Shown here piece after piece: positions 6,413 to 11,764 of a stretch of DNA of 11,764 nucleotides (positions are counted from its first letter, which is position 1; the number at the start of each line of letters is the position of its first letter). A model generated the notes under the pieces. It saw nothing but the letters and a program-made list of their open reading frames with translations, was not told the DNA's origin and made no database searches. Made by a program: the position numbers and the translations under genes. Source of the stretch: an uncultured Rhodocyclaceae bacterium (GTDB lineage Bacteria > Pseudomonadota > Gammaproteobacteria > Burkholderiales > Rhodocyclaceae); NCBI GenBank assembly GCA_900549295.1, contig URNG01000101.1, forward strand, positions 1-11,764, in the 5' to 3' direction.

Positions 6413-6436
6413 GCGCCCTTCACGGTTTCCTGCATC

Positions 6437-7861
6437 ATGCCCCTGCTTCGCCAGACGACGTTCGAGGCGCTTTCCGCCCGCTACGGAGAGCGCTACAAAT
6501 GGATGATCCTGTTCATCCTCGCCGCGGGCAGCGTGGCGGGCGTGCTTTGCGCTTCCAGCTTCAACGTCGCCATGCCGGCGCTGACCGGCCACTTCAAGCT
6601 CGGGCAAGGGCAGGTGCAGTGGGCCATGACGGGTTTTCTGGCGGCGATGACGGTCGGCATGCTGCCGACCTCGTGGCTGCTCGACCGCCTCGGTTTTCGT
6701 GTCGTTTTCCTGCTCGCGCTGGCGGTGCTGACCGTCGCCAGCGTGGCCGGCTACTTCGCCCCGAGTTTCGCGCTCGTCGTTGCGGCGCGGGTGTTTCAGG
6801 GCGCTGCCGCCGGGATGCTGCAACCGATCGGCATCCTGGCGCTGATGCGCCTGTTTCCGCCGCAGATTCAGGGCAAGGCTTCCGGCATCCTGATTTTCAG
6901 CATCGCCCTGACGCCCGCCGTCGCGCCTTCTCTCGGCGGCGCGCTGCTCGACCATTTCGGCTGGGAAACCATCTTCCTGCTCGGCACGCCTTTCGCCGCG
7001 ATTGCCGCCGTGTGCGCCGTTTACCTTTTGCCCGCGCCGCGGGAAATCAAGCGCAAGCCGTTCGACTGGCCGGGGTTGATCTGGCTGACCGTGGGCGCCA
7101 TCGCCCTGATCGAAAGCGTGTCCAGCCTCCAGCACAGCGGCCTCCTCTCGCCGTGGACGCTCGGGCAGTTCGCCCTGGCTTTCATCGCCTCGGCGCTCTA
7201 TTACCGGCACGCCCGCCGTTACGCCGACCCGCTGATCCATCTCGACCTGTTCCGGCAGCGCACCTTCACCCTGGGCACGCTCGTCGCTTTCGTCTATGGC
7301 TTCGGCCTCTACGCCTCGACCTACCTGATTCCCGTTTTTCTCCAGAACGCCCTGGCCTTCAAGGCCGGCGCGGCGGGTATGGCGCTGCTGCCGTCGGGTA
7401 TCGCGCTCGTCGTCATGCTGCCGCTGGCCGGGCGGCTGGCCGACCGCTATCCGCCGAAGTGGATCACCGTCGTCGGCCTGATCGTCTTTGGCGCGTCCTT
7501 CCTCATTTTTTCAGCGCTGGGCGGCGGCATCGGCTATGCGGAAATCATCGCGGCCACCGTCATTGGCCGCATCGGCCTGGGCATGATCCTGCCGGCGCTC
7601 AATCTGGCGACGCTGCGCCACATGGAGCCGCACCAACTGGGCCAGGCCTCGGTCGTCACCAGCTACGCCCGGCAACTCGGCGGCGTGATGGGCGTCGCGG
7701 TGCTGGCAGTTTTCGTCGAATGGCGCGAAACCCTCCACGGCGCGACGCCGCCGGGCGTGTTCACCGCCTACGCGCAGGGTTTCCTGCTGCTTTCCGCCGT
7801 TTTCGCGCTGGCCGTGCTGGCGGCCTGCTTCATGAAGATCGAGGCGGGACAGCGGCTGTGA
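6437..7861 (+). CDS. MFS transporter, DHA2 (EmrB/QacA-type) drug:H+ antiporter family
   Basis: A 474-residue inner-membrane protein in which I count 14 hydrophobic segments, the number typical of the DHA2 family of proton-driven exporters. Motif A-like SWLLDRLGFRVVF lies in the loop between helices 2 and 3, RVFQGAAAGMLQP in helix 4, and the antiporter-type motif with APSLGGALLDHFGWETIFL in helix 5. A second half begins after the central helices with RQRTFTLGTL. The ATG at 6437 has no clear Shine-Dalgarno sequence. It follows the patatin stop codon by only 24 nt, so translation is probably coupled or shares the operon message; another in-frame Met lies just before the first helix. The substrate cannot be inferred: no periplasmic adaptor (EmrA-like) or outer-membrane channel gene is adjacent, and no regulator is visible beside it. 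Possible cargo includes hydrophobic drugs or lysophospholipid-like products of the neighbouring phospholipase; the latter is speculation. Confidence 0.9.
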   Translation: MPLLRQTTFEALSARYGERYKWMILFILAAGSVAGVLCASSFNVAMPALTGHFKLGQGQVQWAMTGFLAAMTVGMLPTSWLLDRLGFRVVFLLALAVLTVASVAGYFAPSFALVVAARVFQGAAAGMLQPIGILALMRLFPPQIQGKASGILIFSIALTPAVAPSLGGALLDHFGWETIFLLGTPFAAIAAVCAVYLLPAPREIKRKPFDWPGLIWLTVGAIALIESVSSLQHSGLLSPWTLGQFALAFIASALYYRHARRYADPLIHLDLFRQRTFTLGTLVAFVYGFGLYASTYLIPVFLQNALAFKAGAAGMALLPSGIALVVMLPLAGRLADRYPPKWITVVGLIVFGASFLIFSALGGGIGYAEIIAATVIGRIGLGMILPALNLATLRHMEPHQLGQASVVTSYARQLGGVMGVAVLAVFVEWRETLHGATPPGVFTAYAQGFLLLSAVFALAVLAACFMKIEAGQRL

Positions 7862-7872
7862 GCGGGGGATAT

Positions 7873-7889
7873 GTGACGCACTGCGTCAC
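7873..7889. promoter_or_regulatory. Perfect palindrome downstream of the MFS gene
   Basis: GTGACGCACTGCGTCAC is a perfect 8-bp inverted repeat around a single C, starting 12 bp past the MFS stop codon. It could fold as a 7-bp hairpin with a 3-nt loop, but neither side has a T-tract, so a standard intrinsic terminator is unlikely. The symmetry also fits a dimeric transcription-factor operator or a convergent end point for the MFS gene and the small minus-strand ORF. Confidence 0.5.
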
Positions 7890-7950
7890 GGTTTGCCTCG
7901 TGGCTCGACCGCCTGCCGATTGCCCAAAGTGGCGCGAGGTTTCTGTACGC

Positions 7951-8055
7951 TCAGAGATGCGCAAGCACGGCGAGTACGCCGCTGGCGTTGATGATGAGGC
8001 CGAGCGCCATTTTGACGGGATGTTGCTTGATTGATCTGGCAATGACGCGAGACAT
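7951..8055 (-). CDS. Small single-span membrane peptide, 34 aa (candidate)
   Basis: A short ORF not resembling a family I know. Its support is the translation signal: AGGAG (8066-8062) lies 6 nt before the ATG at 8055, one of the best ribosome-binding sites in the window. The product has a basic N-terminal half (R3, R7, K10, K15, with H12 and P13) and a hydrophobic C-terminal half, MALGLIINASGVLAVLAHL (16-34), long enough for one transmembrane helix. By the positive-inside rule the N terminus would be cytoplasmic. It stands alone in the 428-bp gap between the MFS gene and fic, on the opposite strand to both. Possible roles include a small membrane regulator or a type I-toxin-like peptide; nothing in the sequence decides this. 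It could also be a chance ORF. A weak promoter-like TTGGCA lies upstream on the minus strand near 8118, without a convincing -10. Confidence 0.45.
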   Translation of the reverse strand: MSRVIARSIKQHPVKMALGLIINASGVLAVLAHL

Positions 8056-8254
8056 GATGCGCTCCTTGAAAACCGTGGACACCCCCATTCTGGCAAAGCG
8101 CTGGCAGTCGTTGCCAATTGGGATTGCTCATGTTTTCGATGAGGCATTGCTATCTCGGGAATACCGGGCCAGGCGGTTGCGTGCCGGTCGTCGTTGTGCG
8201 ACACATCATTGCGATGTGCCAGCCTCATTCGACGCTTTTTCTGCGTTGAATGGC

Positions 8255-8283
8255 TTGCCTGTGCGGTGAATGGCCGCCATAAT
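8255..8283 (+). promoter_or_regulatory. Promoter of fic, predicted to give a leaderless mRNA
   Basis: TTGCCT (8255-8260) and CATAAT (8278-8283) are separated by exactly 17 bp; CATAAT matches the -10 consensus at five of six positions. Only six bases separate the -10 box from the ATG at 8290, so the expected start of transcription falls on or within a base or two of the start codon. No Shine-Dalgarno sequence precedes the ATG, which agrees with leaderless translation. Confidence 0.55.
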
Positions 8284-8289
8284 CACCGC

Positions 8290-9411
8290 ATGAATAGCGG
8301 CGATTATCTCTACATCTGGCAGGCTTCTGACTGGCCCCGCTGGCGCTACGATCTCGCGGCGTTGGCTGGGCCAATGGCACGGGTCAGCCATGCTCAAGGG
8401 CTGCTCCTGGGGCGATTAGCCGACATAGGCTTGGGCCTGCGCGACGAGGCCTGCTTGGCTGCACTGACGGATGACGTCCTCAAGACCAGCGAGATCGAGG
8501 GCGAACACCTGAACGTCGCTTCGGTGCGTTCTTCCATCGCCCGCCGTCTAGGGGTGGACATCGGTTCTCTCGCACCAGTTGATCGCCATGTTGAGGGTGT
8601 CGTGGACATGGTGCTCGACGCCACGAGCAACAGTGCTCAACCGCTCACTACAGAACGCCTCTTCGCATGGCATGCGGCGCTGTTTCCGACTGGATATTCT
8701 GGTCTTGGCAAGATCAGCACCGGTACATGGCGCGATGATGCACATGGGCCTATGCAAGTGGTCTCGGGTCCGGTTGGGCGTCAGAAGGTGCATTACGAAG
8801 CGCCGCCTGCGGAGTACCTGGCATCCGAAATGGATCGCTTTCTATCCTGGCTGAATGACCCCAAGGCCACTGAGCCTGCCTTGATCCACGCCGGGTTGGG
8901 GCATCTGTGGTTTGTTACCTTGCATCCGTTTGATGACGGCAACGGCCGCATCGCCCGTGCGATTGGTGATCTACTGCTGGCTCGTGCAGATGGAAGCCCA
9001 CAGCGGTTCTATAGCTTGTCCGCGCAGATCCAGCGCGAGCGCAAGGCTTACTACGATATGCTGGAACGCACGCAGAAAGGCACGCTGGAAGTCACTGAGT
9101 GGCTGCTGTGGTTCTTCCAGATGCTCGACGAAGCGGTAAACCACGCCCACGGGATGCTGGATGCCGTGCTGGTAAAGGCCCGATTCTGGCAGCGGCAGCA
9201 AGGCACCCCCTTGAACGCACGCCAGATCAAGGTGCTCAACCGTCTACTGGACGGGTTTGAAGGCAAGCTCACCTCCAGCAAATGGGCCGCGCTGGCGAAA
9301 TGCTCTTCTGACACCGCGTTGCGAGATATCAACGAGCTGCTTGAGCGAGATGTGCTGCAACGCTCCAATTCGGGGGGAAGAAGTACCAACTATAAGTTGA
9401 AAACCGATTGA
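8290..9411 (+). CDS. Fic family AMP-transferase with DUF4172 N terminus, class II self-inhibited
   Basis: This 373-residue protein transfers AMP (or another nucleotide) from a nucleotide cofactor to hydroxyl side chains of target proteins. The N-terminal DUF4172-type segment starts at YIWQASDWPRW. It contains the inhibitory helix motif [S/T]xxxE[G/N] as T66-SEI-E70-G71, which blocks ATP gamma-phosphate binding in class II Fic proteins. The active loop is canonical: H212-PFDDGNGR220-IAR, with catalytic H212. The flap that docks targets is around residues 155-171 (MQVVSGPVGRQKVHYEAP). The C-terminal ~65 residues (from LNARQIKVLNRLLDG) form a winged-helix-like domain ending in GGRSTNYKL, which may bind DNA. 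The ATG at 8290 is chosen because DUF4172 proteins start just before YIWQ; a GTG at 8194 would add 32 unlike residues. Composition looks less GC-biased than its neighbours, which hints at transfer. No separate antitoxin gene is adjacent. The target protein is unknown. Confidence 0.93.
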   Translation: MNSGDYLYIWQASDWPRWRYDLAALAGPMARVSHAQGLLLGRLADIGLGLRDEACLAALTDDVLKTSEIEGEHLNVASVRSSIARRLGVDIGSLAPVDRHVEGVVDMVLDATSNSAQPLTTERLFAWHAALFPTGYSGLGKISTGTWRDDAHGPMQVVSGPVGRQKVHYEAPPAEYLASEMDRFLSWLNDPKATEPALIHAGLGHLWFVTLHPFDDGNGRIARAIGDLLLARADGSPQRFYSLSAQIQRERKAYYDMLERTQKGTLEVTEWLLWFFQMLDEAVNHAHGMLDAVLVKARFWQRQQGTPLNARQIKVLNRLLDGFEGKLTSSKWAALAKCSSDTALRDINELLERDVLQRSNSGGRSTNYKLKTD

Positions 9412-9465
9412 GGTAGTACAAAGACAAAGCCTCTGAATCTGTACAGCAGGACCTCTAGGTCGATG

Positions 9466-9506
9466 AAAAATTGTGTGTCGTCGGGTGAATTATCTGTCGC
9501 CCGACG
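9466..9506 (-). terminator. Candidate hairpin terminator after nrdB
   Basis: On the minus strand, CGTCGGG (9506-9500) and CCCGACG (9485-9479) form a perfect 7-bp GC-rich stem with a 14-nt loop, 10 nt past the nrdB stop. A run of five Ts (9470-9466) follows, but only after an 8-nt ACACACAA spacer, so it is a poor intrinsic terminator or simply a 3'-end stabilising hairpin. Confidence 0.4.
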
Positions 9507-9516
9507 GAGCCTTGCC

Positions 9517-10725
9517 TCAATCCCAGGCCAGCGCCCCGCCCGTCTGGTATTCCGTGACCCGCGTCTCGAAGAAGTTCTTTTCCTTCCTCAGATTGGCCTG
9601 TTCGTCCAGCCAGGGCAGGGCGTTTTCGGTGCCGGGGAAGGGTTCTTCGACGCCGACCTGTCTGGCGCGGCGGTTGGCGATGAAGCGGAACTGGGCGAGG
9701 TGCAGGTCGGCGTTGTAGCCGAGGATGGGGTCGCGCATGATGTAGCCGGCGTAGGCGCGTTCGGCGGCTTCGGCTTCGTCCCACAGTTCGCGCAGCGCCT
9801 GCGGGTCGAGCTCGAGGGATTCTTCGACCAGCAGTTCGCGCACGACGCGGATGCCGAAGGCGCAGTGCAGCACTTCGTCGCGCATGATGTACTGCAACTG
9901 CTCGGCGGCGCCTTTCATCAGGCCGCGCCGCTGGAGCGCGAAGATCGGCGTGAAGCCGTTGTAGAACCAGCAGCCTTCGAAGATCACCGCGAAGAAGAAG
10001 TAGGAGAGCGCGAATTCGTGCAGGTTGGCGCGGTCGGTGAGGTCGAAGTCGGAGCGCAGCACCTTTTCCAGCCGGCGGTTGGCGAGCGCGATCTTGCCGT
10101 GGATTTCCGGCACGACGCGGTAGCGGTTGTAGATTTCCTGCTGATCCAGCCCGATGCTCTCGATGCAGTGCTGGTAGGTCCAGGTGTGCAGGGCTTCCTC
10201 ATAGACCTGCCGGGCCTGGTAGATCTGCAATTCCGGGGCGCTCATCTTTTCCATCACGGCCAGCCCGATGTTGCGCATGGCGAGGATGTCGGAAGTGGTC
10301 AGGTAGGCCAGCACGTTCTCGAAAACGTGGCGCTCGGCGGGGGTGAGTTTGTGGTGGTAGTCGTGCACGTCCTGCGCCATGCTGATTTCGAGCGGCGTCC
10401 AGTGGTTGCGGTTGGCTTTCAGGAAGAATTCCCAGGCCCACGGATATTTGAACGGGGCGAGCTGGTTGATGTCGGCCTTGCCGTTGACGATGCGCTTGTC
10501 GGCGGCGTTGATCGGGGCGAGGGCGTTCGTGCCGCCGGGGGGAAGGGAGGTAACGGCGGAGGCAGCGGCGGGCGCGGGCGAGATGGGTTGGGTAGGGGTC
10601 CGGTGGGCGGCTTGGGCGGCGGCATCCGGCAATCCGCCTGCGGCGCTGCCTTGCGGGGCGGCTGCGGGCGCGGCGGGGGCGGCGTTGGGGGTTTCCCAGT
10701 CATCGAAGCGGAAATTGCTGCTCAT
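9517..10725 (-). CDS. nrdB: Ribonucleoside-diphosphate reductase class Ia, beta subunit
   Basis: The 402-residue R2 subunit holds the diiron-tyrosyl radical cofactor and feeds the radical to NrdA for making deoxyribonucleotides in the cytoplasm. All metal ligands are visible: D146 (TTSDILAM), E177 and H180 (YEEALHTWTY), E250 (VIFEGCWF), E284 and H287 (RDEVLHCAF). Their spacings 146-177 and 250-284 equal those of E. coli D84-E115 and E204-E238. The radical tyrosine is Y184, seven residues after E177, as in E. coli. Residues about 14-68 are a low-complexity Ala/Pro/Gly linker; the folded domain begins near NGKADINQLAPFKYPWAWE. The ATG at 10725 has GAAAGG about 9 nt upstream. A longer in-frame reading runs back through the intergenic repeat (giving the telltale RPELVEG and ASTGSAQ strings) and is rejected. 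No nrdA lies next to it in the window: the adjacent upstream gene is a carbon-nitrogen hydrolase, which is unusual, though nrdA could lie elsewhere. Confidence 0.95.
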   Translation of the reverse strand: MSSNFRFDDWETPNAAPAAPAAAPQGSAAGGLPDAAAQAAHRTPTQPISPAPAAASAVTSLPPGGTNALAPINAADKRIVNGKADINQLAPFKYPWAWEFFLKANRNHWTPLEISMAQDVHDYHHKLTPAERHVFENVLAYLTTSDILAMRNIGLAVMEKMSAPELQIYQARQVYEEALHTWTYQHCIESIGLDQQEIYNRYRVVPEIHGKIALANRRLEKVLRSDFDLTDRANLHEFALSYFFFAVIFEGCWFYNGFTPIFALQRRGLMKGAAEQLQYIMRDEVLHCAFGIRVVRELLVEESLELDPQALRELWDEAEAAERAYAGYIMRDPILGYNADLHLAQFRFIANRRARQVGVEEPFPGTENALPWLDEQANLRKEKNFFETRVTEYQTGGALAWD

Positions 10726-10760
10726 CGGTTCAACCTTTCTTTCTGTTTTCTTTGAGGGAA

Positions 10761-10779
10761 GTTCTGAATCAATCAGAAC
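10761..10779. promoter_or_regulatory. Palindrome upstream of nrdB
   Basis: GTTCTGA (10761-10767) and TCAGAAC (10773-10779) form a perfect 7-bp inverted repeat around ATCAA, 36 bp upstream of the nrdB start codon. There is no T-tract after it on the minus strand, so an operator or 5'-leader hairpin is more likely than a terminator. It does not look like an NrdR box. Confidence 0.4.
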
Positions 10780-10847
10780 CGTTTGGGCTGAGCCTGTCGA
10801 AGCCCTTGGTTGCAGGTGATGCCCTTCGACAAGCTCAGGGCGAACGG
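10779..10847. repeat. Imperfect inverted pair of a dispersed GAGCTTGTCGAAG-type repeat
   Basis: Left arm 10779-10805 and right arm 10821-10847 are inverted copies matching at 21 of 27 positions, with a 15-nt spacer. Each contains a version of TGAGC(C/T)TGTCGAAG. Translated, such repeats give the strings RPELVEG and STGSAQTV often seen in spurious proteins from proteobacterial genomes, which is how I recognise it. It fills most of the gap between the hydrolase and nrdB, and is probably a REP-like palindromic unit that may affect mRNA 3'-end stability or termination. Confidence 0.75.
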
Positions 10848-10864
10848 ACTTGTTCAGCGCGTCC

Positions 10865-11764
10865 TCAGTTCGGCGGCCTGACTTCGCGGAAGCTCCGCTC
10901 ACCGTCCCAGTCCACATAAAAAATGCCGCCGTTCGGCGCGCTGAAGCTGAACAGGCGTTTGCCGTCCAGCGACACGGCGCTCTCGCCGGCGGAGAAATCG
11001 AGTTCCGGCTCCGTGCCGGCGCGGTTGGCGACGACCAGCGGCAGGCGGGTTTCCTGGCTGCGTTTTTCCCAGACGTCGCCCGGCCCATCCGCCCCGGCCG
11101 GCGGCCAGTTGGCGGGGGAAACGAGGATGCGCGCGCCAGCCTGGGCCAGCCGCGCCGCCGGGCCGGGACGCCAGGCGTCGGCGCAGATGAGCGTGCCGAC
11201 GCTGACGCCATCGACGCGGAACACGCCGCCCAGATCGCCTGGCAAGGCCCAGGCTTCCGCTGGCCCGACCGGGCGCTGCTTGCGGTAGCTGCCAAGGATG
11301 CTGCCGTCGCGGTCGATCACCGCCACGCTGTTGTGCAGGGTGTCCTTGGCGCGGTCGCGCTCGGCGAAGCCGACGAAAAGCGCCAGCCGGTTGTCGCGGG
11401 CAATGGCGGCCAGACGGTGCATCCAGGCATCGGGGAAGGGCGCGATCCAGCGGGTGCCGATGCGCGGCGCGAAGTTGTAGCCGGTTTCGGCCAGTTCCGG
11501 CGTGACGATCCAGTCGGCGCCGTGGCGGGCGGCTTCGCGGATGGCGGCTTCGATGCGGCGGCGGTTGCCGGCGACGTCGCCCGGAATCAGGTTCAGATGC
11601 AGCAGCGCCAGCCGCCGGTCGCCTGCGGCTTTGGCCGGCATGGCGGGCGGATCGGCATAGGCGTTCGCGCCCGGCAGGTAAAAACCGTTCTGCTTGCCCA
11701 GGGCTTCGATCACCGCCGCGTGGGCCGCTTTGCCGAGCAGTTCGCCGATGCGGCTGTGGCCGCC
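10865..11764 (-). CDS. Carbon-nitrogen hydrolase (nitrilase superfamily), 5' part outside window; possible CbiZ fusion
   Basis: The main domain is a nitrilase-superfamily amidohydrolase with its Glu-Lys-Cys triad intact. Counted from the internal ATG at 11641, these are E49 in VTPELAETGYNF, K121 in GSYRKQRPVGP, and C153 in GTLICADAW. It hydrolyses a carbon-nitrogen bond in an unknown amide or nitrile. The domain begins at RRLALLHLNLIPGD, ends RSFREVRPPN, and is of normal size from the ATG at 11641 (258 aa). That ATG has no Shine-Dalgarno sequence, and the frame is open without interruption to the window edge with coding-like third positions. The upstream segment reads GHSRIGELLGKAAHAAVIEA, LGKQNGFYLPGAN, which resembles the conserved C terminus of CbiZ (adenosylcobinamide amidohydrolase, Pfam PF01955). 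The gene may thus encode a CbiZ-nitrilase fusion. The triad is seen directly; the CbiZ match is from memory. nrdB lies 139 bp downstream beyond a dispersed repeat. Confidence 0.8.
   Translation of the reverse strand, partial: GGHSRIGELLGKAAHAAVIEALGKQNGFYLPGANAYADPPAMPAKAAGDRRLALLHLNLIPGDVAGNRRRIEAAIREAARHGADWIVTPELAETGYNFAPRIGTRWIAPFPDAWMHRLAAIARDNRLALFVGFAERDRAKDTLHNSVAVIDRDGSILGSYRKQRPVGPAEAWALPGDLGGVFRVDGVSVGTLICADAWRPGPAARLAQAGARILVSPANWPPAGADGPGDVWEKRSQETRLPLVVANRAGTEPELDFSAGESAVSLDGKRLFSFSAPNGGIFYVDWDGERSFREVRPPN

Noticed and set aside
5177..7240. A 687-codon open frame on the minus strand opposite the patatin and MFS genes
   Set aside because: It spans two real genes in antisense, is dominated by Arg, Gln, Glu and Gly, and shows no domain, signal or ribosome-binding site.
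7830..8228. A 132-codon minus-strand frame across the MFS-fic gap
   Set aside because: It covers the MFS end and the intergenic region, is Arg/Ser/Pro-rich, and lacks a ribosome-binding site; the 34-aa ORF in another frame has one.
9463..10755. A 430-codon plus-strand frame opposite nrdB
   Set aside because: Antisense shadow of a gene whose metal ligands are all conserved; the product is Val/Gly/Phe-rich and featureless.
10726..11295. A 190-residue N-terminal extension of NrdB reaching into the hydrolase gene
   Set aside because: It passes out of frame through the hydrolase coding region and then through the dispersed repeat; the ATG at 10725 has its own ribosome-binding site.
1..11764. tRNA, rRNA, CRISPR arrays, insertion sequences
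   Set aside because: I saw no cloverleaf, no rRNA-like conserved stretch, no regularly spaced direct repeats and no transposase or integrase reading frame.

Overview
The window looks like chromosomal DNA of a GC-rich Gram-negative bacterium, most likely a betaproteobacterium near the Rhodocyclaceae. This rests on strong GC bias at third codon positions, an outer-membrane TonB receptor under a cobalamin riboswitch, a class Ia NrdB ending in a TGGALAWD-type tail, SixA, and an intergenic repeat of the GAGCTTGTCGAAG type. The taxonomic placement is inference from protein style, not from a search.

Layout. 1-595 (minus): N-terminal 198 residues of a DEDDh 3'-5' exonuclease, cut by the window edge. 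667-700: intrinsic terminator for the gene upstream of it on the minus strand. 723-2696 (minus): BtuB-type vitamin B12 receptor, preceded by a well-formed cobalamin riboswitch (about 2810-2983), a candidate expression platform (2703-2765) and a -10 box (3006-3011). A perfect DnaA box lies within an inverted repeat at 3080-3116. 3181-3570 (minus): unrecognised 129-aa protein. 3658-4119 (minus): SixA phosphohistidine phosphatase. 4344-7861 (plus): three tightly spaced genes, namely a zinc-ribbon protein with a Card1/DUF1887-like PD-(D/E)XK nuclease domain, a patatin-like phospholipase and a 14-helix DHA2 MFS exporter. 7862-8289: long intergenic stretch with a perfect palindrome and a 34-aa membrane-peptide ORF with a good ribosome-binding site (7951-8055, minus); 8067-8254 otherwise shows nothing I can name. 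8290-9411 (plus): self-inhibited class II Fic AMP-transferase whose promoter predicts a leaderless mRNA. 9517-10725 (minus): NrdB, the small subunit of ribonucleotide reductase. 10779-10847: imperfect inverted pair of a dispersed repeat. 10865-11764 (minus): carbon-nitrogen hydrolase (nitrilase superfamily), running off the window, with an in-frame upstream segment resembling the end of CbiZ (adenosylcobinamide amidohydrolase).

How the genes relate. B12 is the main theme. BtuB imports cobalamins under riboswitch control, and the far right end may carry a cobinamide-salvage domain fused to an amidohydrolase, although the two loci are about 8 kb apart. The nuclease, phospholipase and exporter genes are spaced like an operon. 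I see no signal-generating enzyme, CARF domain, integrase or transposase, so a defence role for that cluster is only a hypothesis. The Fic gene and the small ORF beside it are the most accessory-looking part of the window. The largest antisense reading frames (opposite btuB, the patatin/MFS pair and nrdB) are high-GC shadows and are not annotated.
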